A stretch of 64,000 nucleotides of DNA from Ophioderma brevispina (GCA_023653785.1 JAMKCH010012768.1:30323-94322), one strand, 5' to 3'; counted from the stretch's first letter, positions 1 to 10,290 are shown. Numbers and translations: made by a program. Notes: a model not told the origin generated them from the letters alone.

Positions 1-1623
1 ATATGGTTCTAATGTTATTTGGACAAATTAAAAAGCTAAAGAAAAAGAAAACAAGACAAAAATAAAAAGGACATTAACTACACAAACTAAATTAACTATG
101 GGTATAGATAGAGTTGCGGATGTTAAATCTTGTCAACACTTAGATTTCCCATGAGTAATTGCTATGTGCTAAGTGCTAGAAAGGTAGATGAAAAATAACT
201 GTGTATGGATCCACAACCTCTAATGTTAAAATTTTGAGGTTTTTAAACTATTGGAGCAATACAATTTGTGAAAAAAAAAGTGAAATCATCCAATTTTGTA
301 GAGATTTAGATTTTAAGCAAACAAAATAACTAAAAATATTCTGAATGATATTTGAATTGTGTGATTCCAAAATAAATTTTTGAAGTATATTAAGATTCAT
401 TATTGATTTTCACCAATTTTAGTACAAACCGCTTGCTCCAGAGAATTGACGTACAACCAAGGGGATTGACCTTCCCAATTTAACATAAAATGAGCGCAAA
501 TATGGTTAAATACCCCAAATGTTGGTATTATCTTTGATTTGAGTCCTGTAAAAGGCCAATATTTATTTATGTCCAGATTGATTTGAAATGTTCAACTAGT
601 AAGAAGTAGTTAGACACAAAAGGAATATCTGCAAATGTTTTGAACAGGCTCCAGAAAACAGTCACCCAATCGTAGTTAAGGCAACAAAATGTAACGTCCG
701 CAAACACAGTATTAGAGGAATATTTTATGTAATTTGAAATGTGACACGCGTTAGGTTTTAGGGTGTTCTTGTATAGTTTGTTGCGTGGGTGCTAATTGAC
801 AAAACGTTTAAACTGATAAAAGTAAAATGATTAAATTTATCTTCTAAAAGGGACTGCAGTATGTGCTAAATACACATAGAAATTGAAATTAGAACATTTA
901 TCATCAAATATATTTATACTAGGCATTTACTTACCTTTGGTATTTAAAAAATTAGTTTGCATAAAGTCATTACTTAAAAACAGTGACAGTGTAAATTTAA
1001 CAATGCAAATGCGGAAAGAGACTCTAACAAACATTGTTGACATGATGTAACGTCCACAACACAGGAAAGGATCAATCTGGAATTATGTCATTTAGAGGAG
1101 TTTTTCAAAATTGTTTGGTTGCAAGTTATTACCTCAGTTGGTTGTGTGCACAATGAAGTACTACAAGGATTAAGCCTCCTTTTTAACATTTTAGAAAAAA
1201 CGTTTTGATGTCAAAACCAGCAATATGGGATTTTGCATTCATTTGGCTCTATTTTTTTTCTAGAACCACAGGAATATGAAATTTGACATATAAATCAGCC
1301 TTGGTGTTTGCTATTTCACCCCTATGTTACTTAGATCATCAATATGCAAAGCAATGTGAGCTTGAAAAAGTTGTTTATAATGAAAGGTGTTTAACAGAAA
1401 ATGAAGGTTTTGACATTTCATAAGCTGTAAAACATAAAACCCAAAAGTGGGAGATTAAGCCTTCAAATCCATTTAGTTTCATAAAAAATGTGGTTTGTCT
1501 AAGTTGAAAAACAGTATAAGAAAAAAGCTGCTACAATGTATTTTAAATTTTCACCCCCTGGTTGACAACTTTTTGGTATATTGTTAAAAAAAACGAGCCA
1601 AACAATCTTTTCAGGTATGGTAC
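1..1623. other. AT-rich non-coding DNA, probable INVS intron
   Basis: I see no exon, repeat array or RNA gene here. It lies 3' of the last recognised INVS exon on the minus strand, and the rest of inversin (later ankyrin repeats, IQ motifs) is not in the window. It is therefore most simply the 5' part of a long intron. No ankyrin signature was found on the minus strand. Confidence 0.4.
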
Positions 1624-1757
1624 TAAGCTTGTGTGAAAATGTTTAATTCCTGAAAATTGATGAGTTGTTGAACCACAGTAGAATGTCCATGTGCAACAGC
1701 TAGGTGTAGCGCTGTTCTGCCATCATAGTCCGCCAATTGATTCACAGGGGTTCTGAT
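1624..1757 (-). CDS. INVS: inversin (nephrocystin-2), ankyrin-repeat exon 5 of those visible
   Basis: Inversin is an ankyrin-repeat scaffold of the ciliary inversin compartment and acts in left-right patterning and in Wnt/planar-polarity signalling. Reading the minus strand from the TAG acceptor at 1758, the frame gives VNQLADYDGRTALHLAVAHG followed by HSTVVQQLINFQELNIFTQA. This matches in order the inversin repeat around LLNWQDYEGRTPLHFAVADG. A GT donor follows at 1623-1622, just before an in-frame stop. This is the cleanest exon of the five, with no internal frameshift. The next inversin repeats should lie left of the window. The identification rests on this exon together with the four upstream ones on the same strand. 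Confidence 0.85.
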
Positions 1758-1805
1758 CTACAGAATATAGAGTAACAGTCATCTATGATGCAGGAATACA
1801 ATAGC

Positions 1806-3046
1806 TTAAAACACTAACAGTGTAAAACCACTAACACTGCTGTACAAAAACACTAACAGTGCAAAAACACTACAGTGCAAAACCACTAACAACTACAAAA
1901 CACTTAACATGTGCAAACCAAATCTCAGCGCAAAACCACAACAGACGAAACACCAACAGCGCAAAACACCCAACAGCACAAAAAACTAACAGTGTGCAAA
2001 AACACTACAGCACAAAACTAACGGCGTTGTTTAAAAACTAATAGCGCAAAAACGTTAACAGCACAAACACTAATAGCACAAAAACACCTAATAGCGCAAA
2101 ACATTAACAGCACAAAACATAATAGCAACAAAAAAACAATAATAGCAAAAACATCAGTTAGAGTTGCAAATCACTAAACAGAGACAAAAACATTACAGAA
2201 CAAAACCTAACAGAAGCAAAACATTAACAGAAAAAAACCCCTAACAGAAAAAAGCACACACTAACAGCGCAAAACACTAACAGTGCAAAACGGAAGAGAA
2301 CAAAACACACGCAGAACGCAAACACGAAGAGCGCAAAACACGAAGAGCGCAAAACACTAAGAGCGCAAAACACTAACAGAGCAAAACACTAACAGCCACA
2401 AAACAAAAATAGCAAAAACACAAGAGTGCAAATCATGAGCAAAACACTAACACAGAGCAAAAAACACTAACAGAGCAAGCAAAACATAACAGAGCAAAAC
2501 ACTAACAGAGCAAAACACAACAGCCGCAAAACATGAAGAGCGCAAAAAAGTGAGTGCAAAAACACGAAGAGCGCAAAACACGAAGAGTGCTGAAACACGA
2601 AGAGCGCAAACACGAAGGAGTGCGAAACACAAATAGGCAAAACACAAATAGCCAAGACACTAACGAGCAAAAGCAAACACTATCAGTCGCAAAACCCTAA
2701 CAGCGGCAAATCACTAAAGTGTGTGACACATAACAGTGCAAAACCGAAGAGTGCAAAACACAAAGAGCGGAAAGGGGAAAACACAAAGAGCGCAAAACAC
2801 TAACAGGCAAAACACTGCCAAAGCAAAACACTAACAGTGCAAAAATTAACGGTTGCAAAACACAACGGGTGCAAACACACACTAACGGTTGCAAAACACT
2901 AACAGCTAGAGCAAAACACACAGAGCAAACCACACCAGAGCCAAAACACTAATAGAGCATACACTAGAGTTTTGCAAAACACTAGAGTGCCCAAAACACT
3001 AGCAGTGCAAAACACTAAGAGCCGCAAAACCACTAACCGAGCAAAA
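1806..3046. repeat. 16-bp minisatellite, about 1.24 kb, in an INVS intron
   Basis: A tandem array with consensus CACTAACAGTGCAAAA and variants such as GCAAAACACGAAGAGC. Units differ by substitutions and 1-2 base indels. The array lies between INVS exons 4 and 5. Several minus-strand open frames rich in Cys-Ala-Leu-Arg-Val-Phe are translations of the repeat, not genes. Copy number is about 75 by length. Confidence 0.9.
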
Positions 3047-3194
3047 CATGTGACATCTGATATGCCAATCTGCAAAGCAATTGCCAATCTGCAAGCAGAC
3101 ACAAAATTGCACCACTATTTTAAACACCCCGTATTTCTATGGACCCCTGTGGGCCCCAAGAGATGTCCTTATGGAATTTCTGGTGGTACTGTCA

Positions 3195-3395
3195 TTCCAC
3201 TCCTAGTGATCTTAGCAGTATTTTCTGGAACAGTATTGACAAGCTGGTGTTGTGTCTCCTGAAACTAGCAGCCCAGTGTAAAGGAGTCTTGCCATCCACA
3301 ATCTGGTTATACCAAAATAGAGAGTCCGTATAGTACATGAATACCGAATTATGCACAGCATTAATTTGAGAGCAAAGGTAAACAAATGATTGCCA
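3195..3395 (-). CDS. INVS: inversin, ankyrin-repeat exon 4 (frameshifted)
   Basis: On the minus strand the clear core is VDGKTPLHWAAS, preceded by TLYFGIP-D once one extra T is removed. This matches inversin around SNIGIPDVEGKIPLHWAAN. Downstream, after a frame change, LVNTV and KIL line up with the AVHTVRCIL segment. Upstream NAVHNSVFMYYTDS aligns loosely with the NPEHVKLLIKHDS helix. At least two single-base indels break the frame. Both splice sites are uncertain: no clean AG or GT could be fixed, so the ends are approximate to about 20 bases. Confidence 0.75.
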
Positions 3396-3639
3396 TCAGT
3401 GAAAAACGTTCAGAAGTTGTCGTTTAGTTGAGATAACTTTTTGTAGCAGTGATAAAGCACGAGGATATAAAATTAATGTGGGATTTATATATTAGCTTAT
3501 AGGGACAAGTGTGTGTCACACCATAATCTTCCACATTTTCACTCGGGAGAAGAGAGGAGGGAAGGTAGGGAAAGGTCCTGCCCAAGTACACAACATGATA
3601 TGTTGGGTGCAGGGGCATCCAACCCACAACAAAGCTGTT

Positions 3640-3960
3640 GACTTTTTTAAGCAGTAAATACGCTCGCCTTCTTACCCAAAGGCCGCGAGTTCGATCCCTG
3701 GCAGAGGCACCCCAGTTCACCAGCTGCAAATAGGTAGCCGGTTATTAGACTGGTGAAGGTAAAGGCAGCAGAAAGGAACTCACCCTACTTCCATTAATGC
3801 CGAGGCTTTGTTTGCAATGCCACTCTACTGGCCTTACCACGATGCTCATTACGTTGAGTATAGGAATACCTTTATCATAACAAGGCAGTTCTCGAACCAC
3901 AAGTGTCGCCTGGTTGCGCGGTCACTTGCTTTATGATGAAGTTTGGCAAATGATAGAAAG
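3640..3960 (+). mobile_element. tRNA-derived SINE
   Basis: A polymerase III B-box-like sequence, GAGTTCGATCC, lies at 3687-3697. It is preceded by a tRNA anticodon-arm-like stretch (TACGCTCGCCTTCTTACCCAAAGG) and followed by an unrelated body with a 3' part reading GGTAAAGGCAGCAG. This is the usual tRNA-head plus body structure of a SINE. The A box is degraded. It sits in INVS intron 3 in the opposite orientation to the gene. The ends are approximate and no target-site duplication was identified. It is not a functional tRNA gene because no complete cloverleaf or 3' acceptor arm is present. Confidence 0.6.
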
Positions 3961-4119
3961 AAAAACAAATGCACTGGAGAACAGTGTTATACAAAATTAT
4001 TTGAGTAAATCGGCATAATGTTTAGCCAGCAGAGCATTTTAAAAAAAAGTAAAGAAATGTATGTGAAAAATAATCCGGCGTGGGGGACCGCTTAGTGTCG
4101 TCTTGCATGTGGTTGTGAA

Positions 4120-4695
4120 AACGGGGTCAAAGGGGACATGAGGTTCATCAAGGGGATATGAGGGTCACAAAGGTCCATGGGTCACAAAGGTCACATGGGA
4201 ATCACAGAGGTCACATGGGGTCACTGAGGGCACATGGGATCACAAAGGTCGCATAGGGTCAAGAAGTCACAAATGTCGCATGGGATCACAAAGGTCGCAT
4301 GGGTCACATGGGGTCACTGAGGTCACTGAGGTCACATGGGTCAACTGAGGTCACATGGGGTCACTGGGATCACATGGGTGTCACGGTGCATAGGGGTACA
4401 GTCCACATGGGGGTCACAACAGGGTCACATGGGTCATCAAGGGTCACATGAGGTAACCGAGGTCACCCCAAACCGCCCCCTCCATGACACACCCACCCCC
4501 TCCGCGCATCACACCTGACCACTCCGGCCCAAACCGATTTGTGAATGGCGCCAACGGTGACGTGAGGTCAGCAAGGGCGCAAGGTCACCAAGTTGAATGG
4601 GGCACAAAGGTCACACAAAAAGTCACAAGAGTCACCAAGGACATGAAGTCACCAGGGTCACAACAAGGTCACATGAGGTCACCCCGCCCCTCACT
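4120..4695. repeat. AGGTCAC-rich minisatellite in INVS intron 3
   Basis: Irregular tandem repeats of the type AGGTCACATGGGGTCAC (units of about 12-17 bp) run from 4120 to 4470 and resume at 4565-4695 after a short C-rich interruption. The core AGGTCA is the nuclear-receptor half-site. At 4320-4334 two half-sites stand as a perfect direct repeat with 3-base spacing. Nothing shows that receptors bind here; the motif may be incidental to the repeat. Confidence 0.85.
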
Positions 4696-4905
4696 GACGC
4701 ACACCACCCATCCCGACGACACCTACCCCATGCCACCACCCCGACCCCCCCCCAGAAGCAACACCACCCGACCACTCCCGGACACGCACCCCACCCCCTC
4801 CCCGACGCACCCCACCCCCTCCCGACCGAACCAAAAAAAACCCTCGCCCACTTAACACCCCACCCTGCACCCTCCCCAACATCCACCCTTCCACCTCCAG
4901 ATGAT
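4696..4905. repeat. C-rich low-complexity tract
   Basis: Strongly strand-asymmetric C-rich sequence built of CCCCACCCCCTCCCGAC-like units, directly following the AGGTCA minisatellite. Overlapping open frames on both strands (Pro/Thr/His-rich on plus, Gly/Val/Trp-rich on minus) are products of the composition, not genes. Confidence 0.8.
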
Positions 4906-4984
4906 TCACACACAAGATTTATGTATTGTTTTTCAGAGCAAAGGAATTTTGCAGTATCCAAGTACCATTTTAGCGATTAAAGCA

Positions 4985-5735
4985 ATTATGCTATTTAATT
5001 AGCTCATTTGCATACAGAAGCCGCATGTATCAGGAAATTTCAAATGGCCAAAGAAGATGCGCACCATAAATGAGTTTTCGTGCAGTGAAGGAATTTTGAA
5101 TATCGCTGTACGTTTCAAAAATTATCGATTTTATGCTGATTTTTGCAATCCAATTAGCTCATTTGCATAGTCAATTCGCCCAGAAAATGCCTAAAAAGGT
5201 AATCAGATTGAGAAACTCTTTAAACCCGCGGCCTTCCACCAAGTTACTTAGTATACGCCGTACGGAATCAGATAACTTGCACACAAGCCTTGCGGGGAAC
5301 GGAAAGGGTTGATCATTTTGACGGGCAAAATAAGCTTAATTAATATGCATGAATATGCAAATAATGCAGCCAAAAGATACAATAATACTTGGGCACCTCA
5401 CTTATCCCTACCAAATGCGAAGTAATATCAGTGATATTATTAGCGTTTAGCCAGCATAGCATTTCAAAAAAGGTTAACCGAAATGGCTGAAAAATTGCAA
5501 ATAAGCTAATTAAAATTCATGAATAGGCACATAATGCAAACCAAAGACACATAATATGCGGTCAACTCCTCACTCTATCACCTCACCAGTTTGAATTAAA
5601 TCGGGGATAGCGTTAGCCTGCATAGCATTTTAAAAGGTTAAAACCAGTTCATACGGACGCCGGACGGACACACCAGAATTTGGACTAGTAATGTGCCTCC
5701 TGCAATTCGTGCAGGCGACACAATAATTGATATTT
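4985..5735. repeat. ~175-bp tandem repeat, four diverged units
   Basis: Landmarks repeat at about 4996 (AATTAGCTCATTTGCATA), 5153 (same), 5335 (TTAATTAATATGCATGAATATGC) and 5505 (CTAATTAAAATTCATGAATAGGC), a period of about 170-180 bp. A second landmark, TTTAGCCAGCATAGCATTTCAAAA, occurs near 5446 and 5613, and also outside the array at 4020. The block ends in a segment with a GGACGCCGGACGGACACACC stretch and the small palindrome TGCAATTCGTGCA. It is probably the body and end of a non-autonomous transposon; I cannot place the family. Confidence 0.65.
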
Positions 5736-7002
5736 TCAAACAGCGTGATACCTTTGATCCCGAGTCCCAGTGGCTCTACCCACTATACCAAATAACCACA
5801 TCACATGTGCCCAAAGTTGCCTTGGTTTTCTGCCCTCCATCATCACCACGGCTGCGGACGATTTTCTAAGTGAGGTGGCACTTGGCAATTTTAAAGAAGC
5901 AATTTTCCAATACAACTCTAGGTTTTTCTCGTTTAGCTACAGTAAGCCCATCGTGTATCATCAATCATCAACACCCCTTTCCACTCCACTGTCCTCACTT
6001 CTTTCCAGGAAGCTTGTATGTGGTATGGACTCGGACCACTCGACCTAACTCTTGGTGTCTTGTGTGTGTTGGCATTCATTGTGTTAAAAATCACTATGCT
6101 ATTGGCCAATGTTTGTTTTAAAGTTACAAAATCCTTATCGGGGTGTTAAAAACTTTGTTTAACATATCAATGACCTCACAGTAAATGAGATTTTATCCAA
6201 TACGTACATGCAAGTAGCATTATAACGCCTCTCATTACCAGATACGAGGCACTCCATGAATGCTTCCGCTGTACAAACAATATTTAGCGTTGTGTAATTA
6301 ATATGGCCCCCAAACTGCGTTTATAACTTTTATGAAATGGCAAACGAGTTCATTAATATTTCATAACCTGTCCAAAAGTTGATTTGGTACCACATCTCCA
6401 GGTTTGTAGCCCCTCGGGTCTACACACGGATATGTGGACAGTATACTATCAAACAAACGACATAAACTGGCGAAATCAGAGTTACAAAATGTATAAGTCC
6501 TACAAGAAATATGTCCAACTTACCGATAGCACAGGGATTAATAACGGCTGTACCACAGTTTCACCTCGTTAGAACGATCCCTTACTGCCAACGAAGAAAT
6601 TGTGAATTTTTTAATTCCCGTTTCCAGTTACTCACACCTTTGTTTACAAAAATGGTGGCCACACCATGTAGTTTGACCGCTGGTCATGGAAAATGGCGAC
6701 ATTCGGAAAAAGTTTCGGAGCTAACATCTGGAAATGTCACAACAATCAGTCACATGAGTGTAATCTCATTCGCAACAATAATCTTCTATTTTGGAACCAT
6801 GGTAAATAACCTGCATGGATTTACATGTAACAATGACATTTACCCTAGTAAACCCCTCTAATGGGGCATTGGACAACAACGATGTTAATATCCATCCCAT
6901 GGAAATATGCATGAAATCTCACGTTAATTTGGCAAATCACTGATAATATTTTTGATCGTACATTGTAGTCCCTGAAGTCAAACAAGCTATCTATCCACTC
7001 AC
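5736..7002. other. INVS intron 3 sequence, nothing recognised
   Basis: No exon-like sequence on either strand and no tandem structure. The short plus-strand open frames show no known motif and run opposite to the surrounding INVS exons. A short motif, GCAAATCACTGATAAT near 6941, resembles the end of the MITE-like repeats described at 7.87 and 15.6 kb. Confidence 0.4.
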
Positions 7003-7170
7003 ATTTTCATTATCTTCTCATCAACTTCCCCTGGTTCTAGATGCTTCATTATAAGAGCCAAGCACTTGGTGTTCTGATGTCGAAGTAGCTAGGATGGAGA
7101 GCTTTCTGCCCTTCAAGAGCTTTCCTTCCTCCAGTTGCACCCTTTGACACATGAGCTTGCACATGCTGAA
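7003..7170 (-). CDS. INVS: inversin, ankyrin-repeat exon 3 (frameshifted)
   Basis: The minus-strand reading contains KCLALIMKHLEPGEVDEK, nearly identical to the inversin segment KCLALLLKFMAPGEVDTQ. Upstream, in other frames, come GCNWRK and GRKALE/KALH, matching the RRANWMQKDLEEMTPLHL stretch, and before that GN-FSMCKLM. At least two single-base indels are needed to join these pieces. The donor ATGTGAGT at 7002-6997 is a good consensus site, and correcting one base before it gives D-N-E-N, as expected. The acceptor side is not a clean AG, so the 5' end (about 7165-7175) is approximate. Confidence 0.82.
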
Positions 7171-8040
7171 TTACCCGTGTAACACCATGGGCCAGCGTAG
7201 AAATTCATGGAAAGGTTCAAGAATCTCTTTAAGATTTTTCAATCAAGATTTATAAGAATGTCGATTCTCCTCAATTTGATTTGTGAAAATCTACTTGGAT
7301 TCTTTGCAAATTTGTTCAGGAGTATCGTTTTGAGAATTGATTCTCAATTCGCCCTGAATTCTGAACCTGTTGTGGGAGAGGTTATGGGTGGTCATCTGAA
7401 ATTTAATACATTGAATTGTACACACCTTTGCACAAGTTAGTTTATACAGCAGTGATTAGCACAAACAAGCAAAAACATCACACATGAGTAAACAAACAGA
7501 AATTTTTAGATCTCCTGAGGGAAAGCTTCGAATTCCACCGGGCTACTATAGCAGCAATGGGTCTCTTAACCACAATTCCAAATTCAGAATAACCCCATTT
7601 TATCCCTAAATTGCTAGTGTAGGTCTATCAACATGTTATATTACTGTTCTATGGGAAAAACAGATAATGAAAATATTTCATCAAAGTGGTCTTGAGATGA
7701 CCATTTACGAATATTTTGTTATTAATCAAATACGGATCCTGACTTTTATTAGTCAGCTTTGGCAAAAAATGCTTTCTTAGCAAATATGGCGTGTTAAGTT
7801 TAGTCCTATAAGGGGTCTTTACCTACTAATCAGGGCGCGACTTTACATTTTGAAGAATCGCTGATAGTGGCTTTTAATGGAGCGAGTCATAAAAAATAGT
7901 TTTTAAGAGAATTCAATATTCTTGTTCTAAACCATGTCAAATTTCATTTTTTTCAATGCTCTTGCAGAAAGAATGAGTGGGACTTAAACTCAAGTCATTC
8001 CTATACACATACTTCTATCTCTCTAATTTATCAAAAGTAC
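7171..8040. other. INVS intron 2 with a possible MITE end
   Basis: No coding signal that fits inversin. Around 7866-7890, GAATCGCTGATAGTGGCTTTTAATGG resembles the right terminal repeat of the element at 15.27-15.66 kb. No matching left terminus was found, so this is at most a fragment. The plus-strand frame at 7207-7440 (77 codons) has no recognisable motif. Confidence 0.35.
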
Positions 8041-8204
8041 CTTGCCTTATAGGCAGCCCAGTGCAATGCCGTTCTGCCTCCGTTATCCTTGAAGTTGACC
8101 TTGCTCCATTCTGATAAGAGTTCTGCAGCAATCCAGACGATCAGCTAAGACTTCAAACTGCGATGTGTGTGTATCGGCCAAATGGTCGCCCTTTTTGATG
8201 TTCG
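8041..8204 (-). CDS. INVS: inversin, ankyrin-repeat exon 2 (frameshifted)
   Basis: From an AG acceptor at 8206-8205 the minus strand reads KKGDHL, then FEVLADRLDC, then after one base A-ELL-SEW and SKVNFKDNGGRTALHWAAYKA. These line up in order with inversin KDKEDQFGRTPLMY, VLADRLDCADALL and VNKTDHSQRTALHLAA. The LADRLDC heptad is an exact match to vertebrate inversin and is the strongest single identifier. A GT donor lies at 8040-8039. At least two single-base indels break the frame. Confidence 0.85.
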
Positions 8205-8740
8205 CTGAATAGCTTAAAAGAATAAAATTTGGTAGAATAGGAAACTATAATTTTTTTAATTGATGAGCCATATCACCTGTTTAAAGCCTTAAGGCTTGCA
8301 ACTTTAAAACCAAGGGAGGGCATTCGTGACAAACAAGCCCAAAACTAGGCCTTTTGGGTGAGCAAATTCAAATTGCCCTTATTAAGGATTCTTTGGAGAC
8401 AATAATTTTGCTAATTTTTGTTTCTTTTTAATATGGGTTTTTTGAGTGAAGATTTTGCATTTTTCTAAAAGTAGAAGTCTTTGGGTGACAGACTGTAAAA
8501 CACTTACAGTGATAAAATTTAAAAAAATATTTCAAATCTTTCGGGTAGCACTCCACATTCATTAAAGATTAAAAGGGGCTGCGAAAACTTTGATTTAAAC
8601 CAAAATCAACAACTGATTTTTGAATATCCTTCTTAAAATTCTGATTTTTAATTTTTTTTAAATACAAAAACCCAAAAACCAAACAACCACAAAAACCAAA
8701 AAACATAAAAAAAATGACATACACATGTGCTCTCTAATAC
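8205..8740. other. INVS intron 1
   Basis: AT-rich sequence between exons 1 and 2 with no coding signal. The pyrimidine-rich minus-strand stretch expected just before the exon 2 acceptor is present but weak. Confidence 0.5.
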
Positions 8741-8957
8741 TGCAGCAGTTTTTTGAAGGGCTTGCTTATTATCCCATTCACTGCAGCAGCATGTTACAAA
8801 GGTGCTTGGTGTGCAGGTGCCCTTTGATGCTGCACTAGAAACCCATATTACCACCTCCTCCCACCTGCTTGCTGATGTTGCTGTAACTGGGGGAGCTTCT
8901 GCAACAGTGAGAGCGCTCTGCTCCAGTCAAAAGGTTTCTCTCTAGTCTTTTTGCCAT
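8741..8957 (-). CDS. INVS: inversin, amino-terminal exon 1 (frameshifted)
   Basis: The minus strand contains HAAAVNG, then D-NKQALQK, then LLQ. This matches the inversin N-terminus around VHAAAVNGDKGALQRLI. In this sequence the three pieces are in different frames: two compensating indels surround HAAAVNG, and a six-A run shifts the frame before LLQ. Upstream, SAASKGTCTPSTFV leads into it. The farthest in-frame-compatible start is the ATG at 8957-8955 (MAKRLERNLLTG), which I take as the candidate initiation codon. It gives a leader longer than in vertebrates, so a start nearer 8850 is possible. The donor is a weak CA/GTATTA at 8740. Confidence 0.75.
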
Positions 8958-9099
8958 GTGGAACTCCTCCTCCACATTAATCCAAAACTGGCTTCCTACC
9001 CTGGTTTGGCTTTGTTACCCTAATGAGATGGGTGAAAGTAAAGAAAAACAAAGCAGTTATCAAAATCAAATGGTTGCTACATTGACCATACACTTATAT
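8958..9099. promoter_or_regulatory. presumed upstream region of INVS
   Basis: The sequence immediately upstream of the candidate first coding exon. I see no TATA box or other decisive motif. It is assigned by position only; a non-coding first exon could lie farther to the right. Confidence 0.2.
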
Positions 9100-9765
9100 C
9101 TAGTTATTTGACTTAGATGAACGCCTATTACCTTGAATGACCTTCACAATGTTCGGTTTAGAAATGTTGACCACATCCCCAAAGTTACATGACCTACCAC
9201 ATTATTGACTTAAGTTTGCCCTTGAATAACCCCCACGACCTTGAAATGACCTTCAAACTTTTCTGCAATGAATGCTTACTAACAAAAACGCACCAGTTTT
9301 CATGATCACACTACCAGTGTACATGGATTTGACCTTGGATGACTCCCAACATGCCCTTGAAATGAACATCAAAATTTTTGGCACGGAATGCTGGCCACAC
9401 CCCCCTAATTTCATCTCCTACCCATACTTATATTTTTACCTTGAATGACCCACATGACTTGAATTACCTTCAATTGTTTGGCATTGAGCTGACTAGACTC
9501 CCCAAGTTCATCATCCTCCACATTTTGAACAAGGTGTTATAGCAATTTATATCCCCTTTGACCTTGAATGACCCCGCATGACTTGAAATGACCTCAAATT
9601 TTTCGGCCATTTAATTCCATTTTGACCTTGATGACCCCGCACGACATTGAATTACCTTCAAATTTTTTGGCACTGATGTTACCACACCCACCAAGTTCAT
9701 CATCATCCTGCTACAATTGCCAAGAGTTATATAGCAATTTAATCAATCCCCATTTTTGACTGCAT
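9100..9765. repeat. tandem repeat with TGACCTTGAATGACC core
   Basis: Diverged repeats of the form TTGACCTTGAATGACCxxxATGACTTGAA followed by a TTCAAATTTTTTGGCACTGAATGCT-like stretch and AAGTTCATCATCC, recurring several times at 65-150 bp intervals. The reading frame is not maintained between units, so it is not coding. It grades into the ~170-bp units to its right. Confidence 0.75.
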
Positions 9766-10290
9766 TGACCTTTGACCCATGCAACTTACCCCACCGTCGA
9801 ACTCATCCACCGACGACTGGGTGAATCCATGGTGCAAGATGGGCACCCATACTTGCTTACATCAAAAGCTATTGGGTTTACAAGCGCTTAGATCCCTATT
9901 TTACCAAAATTGACCCTATTTTTGACCATATTGACCTTTGACCCACGCCAACAACCCCCCCCATCTCCGAACTCATAACCGTATATTAGATGACATCTAT
10001 GTGCGAAGATGGACACCATAAATGCTTAGATCAAAAGTATTGTGCTTACAAGACAATAACCATATAGCCCTATTTTTGACCCAAATTTGACCCTATTTTG
10101 ACATATTTGACCTTTGACCTTATGTCAAATGACCCACTTTCATCCCAGCCAACGCCTATTGCGATGCATCTATGTTGCGAAGAGCACCACAACTTGCTTA
10201 GCTCCAGAGATATTGCGTGGAACACACGCACACATACACGGACGCAGGGCATTTCTATAGCCCTTTTGCCAATAAAGTTGCGGCGGGACC
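9766..10290. repeat. three ~170-bp units, each with a TGACCTTTGACC direct repeat
   Basis: Three tandem units begin with TGACCTTTGACC at 9766-9777, 9932-9943 and 10108-10119. Each continues with a CGAACTCAT-type segment, a TGCGAAGATGGGCACC-type segment and a TTGACCCTATTTTTGACC run. TGACCTTTGACC is a perfect direct repeat of the nuclear-receptor half-site with one-base spacing, read on the minus strand. The array ends in ACACACGCACACATACACGGACGCAGGGC, similar in character to the end at about 5650, which suggests both arrays belong to related non-autonomous elements. Confidence 0.75.

Noticed and set aside
2447..3102. Minus-strand open frames rich in Cys, Ala, Leu, Val, Phe
   Set aside because: They are translations of the 16-bp minisatellite, not proteins.
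3424..3729. 101-codon minus-strand frame
   Set aside because: It runs through the tRNA-derived SINE in reverse, and it overlaps the edge of the SINE and not an inversin exon.
3640..3730. A true tRNA gene
   Set aside because: The B box is good, but the A box is degraded and no acceptor stem or complete cloverleaf can be drawn; a SINE body follows.
4484..4980. Overlapping Pro/Thr/His-rich plus frames and Gly/Val/Trp-rich minus frames
   Set aside because: They arise from C-rich low-complexity sequence; several frames are open at once, and there is no motif or splice context.
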